Part shown: one piece after another, positions 1-11,410 of the stretch
Position numbering within the stretch: the first letter of the stretch is position 1
How the letters are laid out: every line of letters starts with the position of its first letter
Origin: Arion vulgaris
Lineage: Eukaryota; Mollusca; Gastropoda; Stylommatophora; Arionidae
Assembly (NCBI GenBank): GCA_020796225.1
Contig: CM036762.1
Span: 56,073,740 to 56,137,739, forward strand
DNA: 64,000 nucleotides
Direction of reading: 5' to 3'
Notes under the pieces: generated by a model
The model's database searches: none
What the model saw: only the letters and a program-made list of their open reading frames with translations
Told to the model about the DNA's origin: nothing
Position numbers and translations under genes: made by a program

Positions 1-855
1 GATGAATGATGATATTGCACTATATATAATTCTCTTAAAACTCTCGTCTGTAGGGATAGATAATTGGTGAAATAAAGAAATAAAGATTCGTGTTTCGAAT
101 CCTGTGTTAGTAACAACTTTTCGAAGCCACTAATACTCTTAACTATCTATTTATTGATCACTAAGCATTGGTTCCGTGCTTCTCTGATGTTCTTACAACC
201 CCTCTCTCTTATATTACACTAAACATCCTTGTTTCTCTTGTTCTTAAAACCCCTTATTCTTCTCTCTCTCTCTTTTATATTACACTAAACATCCTTTTTT
301 CTCTTGTTATTTTATTTAAAAAAGTTAAAACTTATTTCTCAGACAAGTTATAAACGGAATGTGTTTTCTTTTTGTTCGTATTGTTGACATATAAGACGAA
401 ATGTTGATATGCGTTGAGATTCGTCTGTGCACAGATAACAGCTGGATAAATAGCATTATGTTATGAAATCAAGATAAAGTTTATATAAACAAAATAAAAA
501 ATACACGAATAAAAGATACATTGGTTGGAAGCGCTGCGTGAAAACAATGACTACAGTTGTTTCGTATACGTCTGCGAGAAAACAAGCAGGCATTCATTAT
601 TATCGTTTTGGCATACAAGATTGACACAACCTTTCTGAATAAAAAGTTTCAGAGTTGTGAATCCGAGTCGCTGACCAGATTAAGAGATATTTGTATCGAT
701 ATGGTACATTCCGAAAAGAACGACATACGAAATACGCACAACCCCCCTTCTCCCCCAAAAAAAAATTTACTGATTAAACAATATCGAACTGACGTGTGGG
801 GTGCTGGATTTGTTGAGACGGATATCGGAGCACATATGGACATGTCCAGAGTGTT
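1..855. other. AT-rich stretch without recognised gene
   Basis: AT-rich DNA with a short imperfect duplication near 190-305, where a phrase containing TTATATTACACTAAACATCC occurs twice. Short open frames (for example 557-859) show no domain, splice context or compositional coding signal. I see no gene here. Confidence 0.5.
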
Positions 856-859
856 ATGA

Positions 860-1042
860 TCTTCTTCTTTGAGTTCGTTCTTTACGAGAAATTTTAATCA
901 CTCTTTGTGATATGTCTGATCTTTGCCAAGAACGTGTATACGTTGCACATTGGTTTGGTAGGCTCCTAAACGCATAGACTTCTACACGCTTAGTACACAT
1001 GCATCCGATTTCAGCTAAAGTGTTATGATGATAGTCCACATT
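860..1042 (-). mobile_element. SINE-A copy (AAGAAGAAG-tailed SINE)
   Basis: Read on the minus strand this is the same sequence as 21905-22095 (+) and 36170-36330 (-). It contains the phrases GAAATCGGATGCATGTGTAC, CAACGTATACACGTTCTTGG and TCACAAAGAGTGATTAAAAT and ends in an AAGAAGAAG simple tail. At least five copies on both strands and a constant 3' end with a short-repeat tail are what a SINE leaves. No intact RNA polymerase III promoter is visible in this copy. Confidence 0.7.
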
Positions 1043-1044
1043 TA

Positions 1045-1740
1045 ACAACTGATAACTGACACAACCAGGACCGTGTGGTATATTTTCTCAGTATGATGCA
1101 AGTCTTTGAAGTCCGCCCCTTAAATGTTTTTTCTTTAAAATAACCTTTGATTGTGATTTTTTTAAAACAAAACTGCACAAAATGTAGGAATACTATTTTT
1201 ATTTTGAAAAAAAAATATAAACTACTTCAAAATAATGATATCAACTATCAACTACAACAATCTACTACAGTTTTACACTTCTAACTGTGATTTTAGCAAA
1301 TTCATTAATTAGGGATGCCTAGTCTAGAGTTGCAGCTAATGTAGATTCAGTAGAAATTAATGACAAATTTCTACGTTTTATTTGGCTTATTGAACTTCTT
1401 AAGGAAACTGAACTTCTTGAGTAATGTTTTATTCATTTTAATTTGGAAAAAACACTTCTTTCCCCACTAGCTACAGAGATATGGAGTGTTAATAAAATTA
1501 TAAGAGCTACAACAGTATTCGGATACAAAGAAGTTCTGCAATCTCATTCGCATCAATTTTCATCTGAAATAACTATCTATGTATAGATAGTATCACTATA
1601 GATAATATCACTCACAGACATACATTTCGACTATGAGATGCTACCCACTCCATGCAAATGCTATTTTTTAATTCGAGTCCTTATTGCCATAACAAACCTG
1701 GACGCTGACAACAAACGATAGAAGAAAACTAGTCACAACA
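1045..1740. other. AT-rich stretch without recognised gene
   Basis: Low-complexity AT-rich DNA with short direct echoes such as GAACTTCTTRAGGAAACTG near 1390. No splice-flanked open frame, RNA gene or repeat family recognised. Confidence 0.45.
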
Positions 1741-2095
1741 GAGATGAAGTGTCTACGCAGAATGCTGGGTGTAACAAGAAGAGACCGGTTGAGAAATGAA
1801 GACATCAGGAAAAAGTGGGTACAACATTAGTACTAGACTTCATCAAGAAACAACAAATTAAATGGTTCGGTCACGTAAGCAGATTACCATCAGACAGTGC
1901 ACCCTAAAGAGCAATGCTGCTCCGATACAATGGGTACAAAGCAAAAGGCCGGCCACGCAAAAGATGGACCTCAGAGATAACAGAGGCGACGAAAGAGACT
2001 ATCTACGAAGCGCATACTAGGCCGTTTTAGAAATCTCTTCCTGACCTGACGCTGTGAGGCATACAGGATTCGAGAAAGAAAGAAAGAAAATTGCC
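1741..2095 (+). mobile_element. LINE-1 family 'a' 3' end (truncated non-LTR retrotransposon)
   Basis: Translated in pieces, the + strand gives KCLRRMLGVTRRDRLRNEDI, then QIKWFGHVSRL, then GRPRKRWTSEITEATKETIYEA. This order (CLRR, WFGH, GRPRKRW) is the typical C-terminal tail of invertebrate non-LTR retrotransposon ORF2 proteins, after the reverse transcriptase. The copy is 5' truncated and frame-broken. It ends in a (GAAA)n tract near 2080. Two more copies of the same 3' end lie in reverse at 16410-16560 and 22240-22385. Confidence 0.7.
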
Positions 2096-2204
2096 ATAAC
2101 ATAGTCATTTTCAATGATAATAAATAACTATAAATGCTGTAAAAAACAATAATTCTCTTACCTGATCTACTTTTTAAACACAAAAACTGAATTAGTATAA
2201 ATGC

Positions 2205-2408
2205 AAAAATGTTATACTGATGCATACATATTATATACAGTATATGATTTTCTGATTTAAACACAACATTCACTTGCACTTCTCGAGACAAACTAAGATT
2301 AAAATCAAATGTTATACTGATGCATACATATTATATATATGATTTTCGGATTTAAACACAACACATTCACTTGCCACTTCTCGAGACAAACTAAGATTAA
2401 AATCAAAT
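2205..2408. repeat. Two-copy ~103-bp tandem duplication
   Basis: A block beginning AAATGTTATACTGATGCATA and ending GACAAACTAAGATTAAAATC is present twice head to tail with a few indels. The second copy lacks a short CAG-containing phrase. No coding content. Confidence 0.8.
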
Positions 2409-2664
2409 ATTGTCAATAATTGTAAACAAAGCAAAATTAGCAACACGTACAATTGTCTTTTGTGATAATTGCCGCCTCAGCTTATAGGAGCAACCACGCG
2501 CTATATTTCAAAAATAAAAATAGCTTCGTGCTGTCGGATCAGTCTTTCATCTAGTGCTCGCCAACGATGCACCTGCACCAGAAACCCAAATCAAAGGATA
2601 CCGAAAGCGCTTAGGCAGATGCTTGTGATAAATCATAAATCGTATACATCAATATCGGAATAAC

Positions 2665-3329
2665 ATAGACTAACATAGAAAAGCGTTGCCTACAGATTTT
2701 TTATTATTTAATGGTTCAAATTGTATTTTAATTTAGCTGCTTATGCCTCGCCACCTTACGGTGCCGTTTGATGCGGCCACCTCTATGTATCATAACACGA
2801 CACGGCCCTAGATACAACCTGGTTGAGAGATTACGCAACACAAGGTAAAACAGGATATGATTTTAGCAATTGATAATCATTTTAAAACAGTGAACGAGAC
2901 GACACGTCTGGCTTTCATACAAATAAAAAGAGGTGGGGACGAGAAAAAATGTCCCGGATGTGTATTGTATACTGTGAAAATTAATACTATCTTTTTTTTT
3001 ATTTGTTACGTCACCGTTACACATTGCATACACTCTGCGTTTTAAAACATGTAGGAGGTTATTTTTTTCAATCTAAGTATACCAAGATCTGAAAGCTAAA
3101 CTTTGGAGGGGAAACCTGACAGACTTGAGTCACTGAAAGACATCACGTAGGAACGCATACAATTACAAGAACTCGTTATATAAATCACTTCTTATCCCGA
3201 GCTGTCAAGCCACCCTTAATTATCAAAAGAAAGAGAAATAAAATTACACAGAAGCGTCATCTCTGAGGGTTTTTCCTGGGAAAGGGGGAGTATAGGTTGT
3301 GGTGGGCTCTTCTTCTTTTTTTTCCAACG
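2665..3329. other. No gene recognised
   Basis: Mixed-composition DNA. The phrase TACGGTGCCGTTTGATGCGG near 2760 and a segment near 43190-43340 (GGCGGAACC, CCGCACGGCC) both contain GGCCCT/CGGCCC phrases and may belong to a common repeat, but I cannot align them convincingly. Confidence 0.35.
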
Positions 3330-3600
3330 TTTTCAGACATCGATTTTTATGCTTTTAAAGTATTTAGTGGTCAATCGGAGTCCATGTACATCTCCATATA
3401 GTTTGTCTTGGATTAGTATCGGGGTTGGCCATGTGTTTTCTCTCTTTTCGCTGTATGTTGAACATTCTTGCAGTATGTATGTCTCTGTCACCTTGCTGGT
3501 GCCACATGTACATATGTCAGATGGGCCTATTCTGTATTTGTTAAACAGATAGTACCTCAGCCTATTGTGCCCTGTTCGTAGACGAAAAATGATCATCTGT
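3330..3600 (-). mobile_element. LINE C-terminal fragment with CxC...H...C tail motif
   Basis: The minus strand encodes 87 residues starting IFRLRTGHNRLRYYLFNKYR, followed by an ICTCG phrase and a downstream Cys. In I-, Nimb- and R1-type LINEs the RNase H domain is followed by just such a 'RLRTGH..LN..L....I.....C.CG....T..H.L..C' tail, so I read this as the last part of a truncated LINE ORF2. No upstream RNase H or RT is visible in this copy. Confidence 0.6.
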
Positions 3601-3809
3601 TCTTCTCGGTGGTGGGCTAAAACTCGAGAAACTCTTTGCGTGGGTAGGCCTTATTTTTGGATTGTTGCATTTTATCAAAATGTTTTCATATATATTTAGG
3701 TTTATACTAAACTTTGACAGACTTTGTAAAAATGAGTATCTCGTAGTAACACTCAATAACAAGATATACCAACGGAAGACTAAGCACTTTTAGATGTATC
3801 TGGTGTGAT

Positions 3810-4130
3810 CATCTTCTTCTTCTTCAAACGCTCCTTATCGAAAACTTGTTAAATCATTCTCTGTGATTTGTATGTGATCAGAGCTTAAGAGCTATTGTAC
3901 ATTGTGCCAGTTAGGAGCGTACAAGTAGGCCAGGATATCCGATTTCTGCGACGCTTTTTATTTACTATGGTAGCTTCCTTAGGCCCCTGCCTCATTCGTA
4001 TCTTACAACATGTATTGTAGGTCGCAGTGGTACTATTATTTGCTCCCCTTGCGAACCCCGGCAACATACGGGCGAATCATCATGATGAACTTGGACTTCC
4101 AGTGCAAATTGTGGCGTAGTAGTTAGGTTC
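3810..4130 (-). mobile_element. SINE-B copy
   Basis: Reverse copy of the repeat seen at 15000-15150, 27775-28012 and 63530-63775. Shared phrases on its sense strand are GCGACCTACAAT/GGCATGTCGTAAG, CAGAAATCGGAT and CACAATGTACAATAGCTCTT, with a tail of GAAGAAGAAGAAG. The central region matches SINE-A, suggesting a shared SINE domain. Confidence 0.65.
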
Positions 4131-4189
4131 TTGTCTCTCGTGCCAACGGTACCAGGTTTGCTCCTCGTGGAGCCATCTGGATATGTTTC

Positions 4190-4545
4190 CAAAGATCCCT
4201 GATCTCAGTGTAGGTGAGATTGAGTTCCTAGTCCTATCGGAGACGGACGATAAAATGTATGTCCCGTGTTCAAGTTGAGCATGTAAAAGAACATTTGGCA
4301 GTTCAAAATCGAGAAAACCAGGCTGGAAAGCCGCTGCCTGAGCAAAATTCTTTGGACAGATTTAAAAAAGAACTCCTACAAAGTATTTTCACCGTCTTCT
4401 AAATGACATCGGGAACCTCGCCGGTACTACAGATTTCGTGCACTGCTGCAGAGATTTCCTGTGTGAGAAAGAGATCGGAGCACACATGGTTACTCATGGA
4501 AGTGCAATGATGATTGTCCCATCAATCAATTAATCAATCACATCA
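4190..4545 (-). mobile_element. SINE-C copy, reverse orientation
   Basis: Reverse complement of the ~400-bp dispersed repeat at 20355-20765 and 24478-24892. Recognised by CTAGTCCTATCGGAGACGGA, TGAGATTGAGTTCCTAGTCC, and TTGATTGATTGATGGGACAA (sense) at its start. No protein-coding content. Confidence 0.75.
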
Positions 4546-4809
4546 CGGAGACCACATAAACACATCCGACAGAATATGTGGTTTTTTATTTAAAAGGAGA
4601 AGAGGAAGCGAGACAGAGGACGATGGAAGCAAATTCTGAACTGCTTAAATTCAAAACTAGGAAAAAAGCCAAAATTCGGACCGATAGCTACTACTTATGA
4701 GATTCATGCTCGCCTACGCCAGCCATTCAGCATCATCAACATCAGATGCCGTGCCGGTGGGCGTAGGCAATCATGGATCTCCACAAATATCTGTCCCTGG
4801 TATTTGCTA

Positions 4810-5165
4810 TCATCTCAGATGTTCACACACCAGGAAAGATAGACTACGAAATGAGAACATCAGAAGCAGAGTGGGCATAACATCATACACCGAATACATC
4901 GAAAGATAACAAATGCAGTGGTTTGGACATTTAATGAGAATGAAATACAACCAACCACCAATAACAGCATACAATAAAAATAGATCGAGTACTAGAGCTA
5001 AGGGAAAACCAAGAAAAGATGGATAGACAATATCAAGACCACACTACATAAACACGGATATAACACAGGGGCGACTCATCTAGCCCTAGAACGCAAATTA
5101 AAGCTCCAATCGCTACCCTTAACGGCAAGAGTGAACAACCAATTCCATCATCCACTTGGTAAAAA
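4810..5165 (+). mobile_element. LINE family 'b' 3' end
   Basis: Near-identical to 45935-46280: both run through CCAGGAAAGATAGACTACGA, the GHLMRMKYNQPPITAYNK-encoding part and the CATAAACACGGATATAA phrase. It is the C-terminal ORF2 tail of a non-LTR retrotransposon, 5' truncated, with stops and indels. Confidence 0.75.
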
Positions 5166-5504
5166 GCAATTGTAATTCGCCCACTTTACAAAAAACAGGA
5201 CATACAACTAGTTAACAAACTGAACACATCACGAAAGTGAGCAATTTTATATTCCCCTGAACTGGTCACGATTTTAAAACCAAAGTTCAAACCTATTGTA
5301 TAACGTAAGTTAAGTATACATTTCTTGATGCATCAACGTAATATAGCGATATAAGTATTAGCAAATTATAGCGCTAAATGTTTTTCATGTCCCACACTCT
5401 ATTTTTAAAATTGTATTTGTGTGAGATGACTGCATCAAGTTGGTGAAAATGCTTTTAAAATGTCAACGGTTGATTTCATTACACTGGGTTTTCCCATATG
5501 GCTT

Positions 5505-5700
5505 GATTCATCATCATCAAATGGTTTGTTCTGAGCAGAACTTTGCCATCCCAACAGTCCTCGCAATTTCTATCTCTCATAGACCAGATGTCCTGCCTCT
5601 GCAGCCGTCATGTTGAAGCCATCAGTTACATCCCGAATCCATCTTCTCCGTGGTCTTCCTGTTCTTCTCTTTGCCGGTACGCCTCCTTTTAGTCTTCTCC
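5505..5700 (-). mobile_element. LINE family 'c' 3' end, reverse
   Basis: Matches 13755-13995 (-) at nucleotide level: CCAGATGTCCTGCCTCTGCA and GTCATGTTGAAGCCATCAGT are common to both. The minus-strand translation is the RRGRPRRRWI...ADGLNMTAAEAG type ORF2 tail. Truncated. Confidence 0.65.
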
Positions 5701-5764
5701 AGCCCTTCGTTTCTTTTTATATGTCCAAAATACCCCAATTTTCTCTTTCTCTCGCTAGATTACT

Positions 5765-5890
5765 CCACAGAAATGGCAGACCACCTGTAGAAAGTATTGC
5801 ACAAATTACGAACTCCGTAGCTCCGTGAACCCAAAATTGCACCCATGAACCGAACAACGCGCTCATGTTTCGAACACGCCACCTTCGGTA
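5765..5890 (-). mobile_element. SINE-D fragment, reverse
   Basis: Contains the reverse of the SINE-D body seen at 21575-21830 and 14605-14825: AGAAATGGCAGACCACCTGT, GTATTGCACAAATTACGAAC and CTCCGTAGCTCCG. Only part of the element is present before the satellite begins. Confidence 0.5.
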
Positions 5891-5957
5891 CACAAGACAA
5901 CTTGACTACATAAACTCCTGCTCAATAGCTGTCCATGGGAAACAATGGATACACACT

Positions 5958-8397
5958 TTTTATATTGTTTACTCGTCCCCCTTGCTTACATGTGTTAGTA
6001 CTCTAGCGATGTAAGTTATATTATTACTCGTCCCTTTGCTTACATGTGTTAGTGTTCTAGGATGTAAGTTATATTATTACTCGTCCCCTTGCTTACATGT
6101 GTTAGTGTTCTAGCGATGTAAGTTATATTATTTACTCGTCCCCCTTGCTTACATGTGTTAGTGTTCTAGCGATGTAAGTTATATTATTACTCGTTCCTTG
6201 CTTACATGTGTTAGTGTTCTAGCGATGTCAGTTATATTATTTACTCGTCCCCCTTGCTTACATGTGTTAGTGTTCTAGCGATGTAAGTTATATTATTTAC
6301 TCGTTCCCTTGCTTACATGTGTTAGTGTTCTAGCGATGTAAGTTATATTATTTACTCGTTCCCTTGCTTACATGTGTTAGTGTTCTAGTGATGTAAGTTA
6401 TATTTTTTACTCGTCCCCTTGCTTACATGTGTTAGTGTTCTAGCGATGTAAGTTATATTATTTACTCGTTCCCCTTGCTTACATGTGTTAGTGTTCTAGC
6501 GATGTAAGTTATATTATTTACTCGTTCCCCTTGCTTACATGTGTTAGTGCTCTAGCGATGTAAGTTATATTATTTACTCGTTCCCCTTGCTTACATGTGT
6601 TAGTGTTCTAGCGATGTAAGTTATATTATTTACTCGTTCCCTTGCTTACATGTGTTAGTGTTCTAGCGATGTAAGTTATATTATTTACTCGTCCCCCTTG
6701 CTTACATGTGTTAGTACTCTATCGATGTAAGTTATATTATTTACTCGTCCCCCTTGCTTACATGTGTTAGTGTTCTATCGATGTAAGTTATATTATTTAC
6801 TCGTTCCCCTTGCTTACATGTGTTAGTGTTCTAGCGATGTAAGTTATATTATTTACTCGTTCCCTTGCTTACATGTGTTAGTGTTCTAGCGATGTAAGTT
6901 ATATTATTTACTCGTTCCCTTGCTTACATGTGTTAGTGTTCTAGCGATGTAAGTTATATTATTTACTCGTCCTCCTTGCTTACATGTGTTAGTGTTCTAG
7001 CGATGTAAGTTATATTATTTACTCGTTCCCCTTGCTTACATGTGTTAGTGTTCTAGCGATGTAAGTTATATTATTTACTCGTTCCCCTTGCTTACATGTG
7101 TTAGTGTTCTAGCGATGTAAGTTATAGTATTTACTCGTCCCCCTTGCTTACATGTGTTAGTGCTCTAGCGATGTAAGTTATATTATTTACTCGTTCCCCT
7201 TGCTTACATGTGTTAGTGTTCTAGCGATGTAAGTTATATTATTTACTCGTTCCCTTGCTTACATGTGTTAGTGTTCTAGCGATGTAAGTTATATTATTTA
7301 CTCGTTCCCTTGCTTACATGTGTTAGTGTTCTAGCGATGTAAGTTATATTGTTTACTCGTTCCCTTGCTTACATGTGTTAGTGCTCTATCGATGTAAGTT
7401 ATATTGTTTACTCGTTCCCCTTGCTTACATGTGTTAGTGCTCTAGCGATGTAAGTTATATTATTTACTCGTCCCCCTTGCTTACATGTGTTAGTACTCTA
7501 TCGATGTAAGTTATATTATTTACTCGACCCCCTTGCTTACATGTGTTAGTGTTCTAGCGATGCAAGTTATATTATTTACTCGTTCCCTTGCTTACATGTG
7601 TTAGTGTTCTAGCGATGTAAGTTATATTATTTACTCGTTCCCTTGCTTACATGTGTTAGTGTTCTAGCGATGTAAGTTATATTATTTACTCGTTCCCCTT
7701 GCTTACATGTGTTAGTGCTCTAGCGATGTAAGTTATATTATTTACTCGTCCCCCTTGCTTACATGTGTTAGTGTTCTATCGATGTAAGTTATATTATTTA
7801 CTCGTTCCCTTGCTTACATGTGTTAGTGTTCTAGCGATGTAAGTTATATTATTACTCGTTCCTTGCTTACATGTGTTAGTGTTCTAGCGATGTAAGTTAT
7901 ATTATTTACTCGTTCCCCTGCTTACATGTGTTAGTGTTCTAGCGATGTAAGTTATATTATTTACTCGTTCCCCTTGCTTACATGTGTTAGTGTTCTAGCG
8001 ATGTAAGTTATATTATTTACTCGTTCCCCTTGCTTACATGTGTTAGTGCTCTAGCGATGTAAGTTATATTATTTACTCGTTCCCTTGCTTACATGTGTTA
8101 GTGTTCTAGCGATGTAAGTTATATTATTTACTCGTTCCCCTTGCTTACATGTGTTAGTGTTCTAGCGATGTAAGTTATATTATTTACTCGTTCCCCTGCT
8201 TACATGTGTTAGTGTTCTAGCGATGTAAGTTATATTATTTACTCGTCCTCCTTGCTTACATGTGTTAGTGTTCTAGCGATGTAAGTTATATTATTACTCG
8301 TTCCCTGCTTACATGTGTTAGTGTTCTAGCGATGTAAGTTATATTATTTACTCGTTCCCCTTGCTTACATGTGTTAGTGTTCTAGCAATGTGACTGT
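5958..8397 (+). repeat. 54-56-bp satellite array, about 44 units
   Basis: Unit: TTACTCGTTCCCCTTGCTTA then CATGTGTTAGTGTTCTAGCG then ATGTAAGTTATATTA. Units differ mainly in the length of the C and T runs (GTTCC, GTCCC, GTCCCC) and in GTTCTAG/GCTCTAG/ACTCTAT variants. Each unit contains a 7-bp inverted repeat, CTTACAT and ATGTAAG, separated by 17 nt, so a transcript of either strand could form a regular series of hairpins. It carries no coding frame. Confidence 0.95.
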
Positions 8398-8510
8398 GTG
8401 ACCAATAAATGTATGCTAGGACAGTAATGCAAGGACTGTGTGACCAATAAATGGATGCTCGGACAGTAATGCAAGGACTGTGTGACCAATAAATGTATGC
8501 TAGGAAAGTG
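8398..8510 (+). repeat. Three-copy ~51-bp tandem repeat
   Basis: Directly abuts the satellite. Unit reads GACTGTGTGACCAATAAATG, TATGCTAGGACAGTAATGCA, AG and is present three times with few substitutions. Each unit has an AATAAA on the + strand, so the block holds three polyadenylation-like hexamers in a row. Confidence 0.85.
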
Positions 8511-8537
8511 GTATAATGAATATTTTTCTTTTGTTCC

Positions 8538-8720
8538 AGTTTTTTTTCTTGTGCCTGTTCCTTCCGAAGTGATGAACCATCACTTTTGCCCAGTGGGAAG
8601 ATCTTTGTACACCGTGGGCCAGACCGCCGTTGCCTCCAAGTTATTAAGCAAAGAACCGTCAAGTCTCTGTGCCATGCCAACTGATATCATTATTTATACT
8701 TGTATCATTATTTATCTCTG
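8538..8720. other. Possible exon or unique segment, not identified
   Basis: A GC-richer stretch (about 8560-8690) following a pyrimidine tract and CAG (TTTTGTTCCAG). It is open in one + frame (PSEVMNHHFCPVGRSLYTVG onwards) and one - frame. I recognise no domain in either. The abrupt composition change against its AT-rich surroundings is the only evidence that it might be an exon. Confidence 0.2.
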
Positions 8721-9099
8721 AGAGAGGAGTTCGGGGAGTACATGTTGGCACGATAAGACGTTAAAGTTACAACTTTATTTCTTTTATTTCCAGCTTACAT
8801 GATGAAAGATAATAAATGAAGTAATGGAGAAGGGTTGAAAAATTCCTTAATTTTATTCGTTTTCTGAAGCATTTTCGTCATTTCTACACGTTATCCTTGT
8901 CGCAATAAATCATAACATAACTCAAAATCAGTGGCGTCGCTCTTTAATGATTTAGTGGAAGTTGTACCCCACTTTGTTGTTGTTGTAAAAGTCTGCTTGA
9001 AGAAAAATAACAGATCCCTATCTGTTAATTATTAACAACAACAAAAAGTTAAATTATGGGAAATTTTTAAGAGAACAGTCGGCCACCAGATTCTGTGAA
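8720..9099. other. No gene recognised
   Basis: AT-rich DNA with a short inverted/near-palindromic phrase CTGTTAATTATTAACAAC near 9020. No reading frame or repeat family recognised. Confidence 0.4.
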
Positions 9100-9345
9100 G
9101 TTTAAACACTAGAATTTTGCATTGGAAACACTCTGTCTCAATGTTTGAGCTCTAGAATTTAGCACTGGAAACACTTGTTCTCAAAGATTGAACTCTAGAA
9201 TTTAGCATTGGAAACACTTGTTCGCAAAGTTTGAGCTCTAGAATTTAGCACTGGAAACACTCGTTCTCAAAGTTTGAGCTATAGAATTTAGCACTGGAAA
9301 CACTCGTTCTCAAAGTTTGAGCTCTAGAATTTAGCACTGGAATGG
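9100..9345 (+). repeat. ~42-bp tandem repeat, about 6 units
   Basis: Unit: GAGCTCTAGAATTTAGCACT then GGAAACACTCGTTCTCAAAG then TTT. The first two units are more diverged. Ends at 9345 where unique sequence follows (GGAATGGAATGCGC). Confidence 0.85.
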
Positions 9346-9693
9346 AATGCGCGCTGAGCAGGACATAATGAACTTTATGTCAAGATAGTGCTGTCGGCTA
9401 CTGTCTGATTACAAAATCTGTTATTTCATCGTTGGGTGGCTTACCAAGCTGCATCACAATATCAATTACCATATCCAGGTAATATTTATTGTATATACCA
9501 GAGAAGTGCACCATCACATGTCTTGGTAGCCTCTAATACTTATTTACTGTTTATGTATTGATCACGAGCACAGGTGCAAGTTAATCACTTCAATGAGCTT
9601 GTGTGATTACTCACATGCCAGTGTCAGAGGTCAATGTAGGATGTATTTATCAGATATATATTAGCACCTGTCACAAATTAAGGCTAAATATTA
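9346..9693. other. No gene recognised
   Basis: Mixed sequence with no open frame of note, no array and no family match found within the window. Confidence 0.35.
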
Positions 9694-9845
9694 TAATAAT
9701 TCCTCTCGTACCGTTATACGTTACATAGGTCCTGCAAGTAATTTCTCCATACCACTCTATCCTGGGCAACTCGCTCAATCTCTTCCATGGAACTGAGACC
9801 GATATTTCCTGCCTCTCTCAGCAAAGTTCGTTTCAGGGTCTCTTT
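9694..9845 (-). mobile_element. LINE family 'd' 3' end, reverse
   Basis: About 150 bp almost identical to 48310-48460: TATACGTTACATAGGTCCTG, CAAGTAATTTCTCCATACC, GAACTGAGACCGATATTTCC. In both copies the left end (3' end on the sense strand) abuts an ATAATAAT tract, as expected for an RTE-like LINE that ends in a short simple repeat. Strongly 5' truncated here. Confidence 0.7.
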
Positions 9846-9959
9846 AAGGCTAAATATAGATGCTGTAATACTAATTCAGAAACCATTAACCTCGACAATT
9901 TTGGGATATTTTTCGTTATGTCCCTTGTAAATTTATGTCTCTTACTTTACTTTGTTATA

Positions 9960-10175
9960 TATATTTATATTATTTATATATATATATATATATATAAAGA
10001 TAGAGAGAAAGAGATAGAGTGCTTGAGCTAAGATTGAGAGATAACAAGAATGATATTTTTCTCTTTACGAAATTCTCTGTAAGTTTAATTTGTCACTCTT
10101 GTCTTTGAACTATCCTGCATGTCATATATATATATATATTATAAAACAGTGTCATTATCACACACACACACTCCT
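9960..10175. repeat. TA and CA microsatellites
   Basis: Runs of (TA)n at about 9968-9997 and 10124-10139 and (CA)n at about 10158-10170, separated by a GAGA-rich and an AT-rich segment. Simple repeats only. Confidence 0.85.
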
Positions 10176-10252
10176 CATTTCTTGCTGGTCAAGGACGACG
10201 AGTCAAGAATTCAAAGTCTAATTAAGTAGGGCGCCCCCTCCCCCAAGAGACT

Positions 10253-10597
10253 TGCAGAAGGGAGAGAGAAGGGCTTGCAGAAGAGAGAGACTTGCAGAAG
10301 GGAGAGAGAAAGACTTGCAGAAGAGAGAGAGAGACGCAGAAGGGAGAGAGACTTGCAGAAGAGAGAGAGAGAGAGACTTGCAGAAGGGAGAGAGACTTGC
10401 AGAAGGGAGAGAGACTTGCAGAAGAGAGAGAGAGAGACTTGCAGAAGAGAGAGAGAGAGACTTGCAGAAGAGAGAGAGAGAGAGACTTGCAGAAGGGAGA
10501 GAGACTTGCAGAAGAGAGAGAGACTTGCAGAAGGGAGAGAGACTTGCAGAAGAGAGAGAGACTTGCAGAAGGGAGAGAAAGACTTGCAGAACGCGAA
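10253..10597 (+). repeat. GA-rich minisatellite, CTTGCAGAAGRGAGAGAGA unit
   Basis: Roughly 18-22-bp units GACTTGCAGAAG followed by GA or GGGA repeats. The + strand is almost pure purine except for CTTGC. The long open frames on both strands (RERDLQKGER, SLSLLQVSL types) are consequences of the period and have no coding meaning. The LTR at the matching position reads GAGAGAGTCTTGCAAACTCC on its sense strand, so this unit is probably an expansion of that LTR segment. Confidence 0.85.
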
Positions 10598-10826
10598 ACA
10601 GGCAGAAGGAATGGCCCAGTGTGCTGCGTTGAAGAAAATAAACGCCGAGTTCGGATATGTGAGTATGACCAGACGTGTAGAGTAGACGACAGATTCAGAA
10701 ATAGATTCACCCAGCAGAGTATCCACGATCCGACCTATATACAAGTCTGATAGAGAATAGAAGTAGCATCTTATCAAGTAGAGTCAGACAGCACTAGAGA
10801 AAGCCTTACATGTTGAACTGGAAATA

Positions 10827-11410
10827 GATATCTTCGAAATCGCCAGTAGCTGACCAGTGACCAAGCTATCCGAGTCTCATTCTACAGGTATTGTCTTAAG
10901 ATATCTTCGAAATCGCCAGTAGCTGACTAGTGACCAAGCTATCCGAGTCTCATTCTACAGGTATTGTCTTAAGATATCTTCGAAATCGCCAGTAGCTGAA
11001 TAGTGACCAAGCTATCCGAGTCTCATTCTACAGGTATTGTCTTAAGATATCTTCGAAATCGCCAGTAGCTGACTAGTGACCAAGCTATCCGAGTCTCATT
11101 CTACAGGTATTGTCTTAAGATATCTTCGAAATCGCCAGTAGCTGACTAGTGACCAAGCTATCCGAGTCTCATTCTACAGGTATTGTCTTAAGATATCTTC
11201 GAAATCGCCAGTAGCTGAATAGTGACCAAGCTATCCGAGTCTCATTCTACAGGTATTGTCTTAAGATATCTTCGAAATCGCCAGTAGCTGAATAGTGACC
11301 AAGCTATCCGAGTCTCATTCTACAGGTATTGTCTTAAGATATCTTTGAAATCGCCAGTAGCTGAATAGTGACCAAGCTATCCGAGTCTCATTCTACAGGT
11401 ATTGTCTTAA
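10827..11410 (+). repeat. Exact 8 x 73-bp tandem array
   Basis: Eight head-to-tail units with almost no size variation (584 bp in total). Unit: GATATCTTCGAAATCGCCAG, TAGCTGACTAGTGACCAAGC, TATCCGAGTCTCATTCTACA, GGTATTGTCTTAA. Variation is confined to a few sites (ACTAG/AATAG/ACCAG). The unit is homologous to an LTR segment whose sense strand reads TGACCAAGTTATCAGAGCCT then CGTTTTACAGATATGATCTT, so it arose by amplification inside the solo LTR. Confidence 0.9.

Noticed and set aside
5958..8397. CRISPR array
   Set aside because: Units are contiguous with no unique spacers, and the surroundings are eukaryotic repeats and introns.
10211..10777. Long overlapping open frames on both strands (LQKRERDL / SLSLLQVS types)
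   Set aside because: They lie in a GA-rich tandem array; the frames stay open because the unit lacks stops. No domain, splice or start context.
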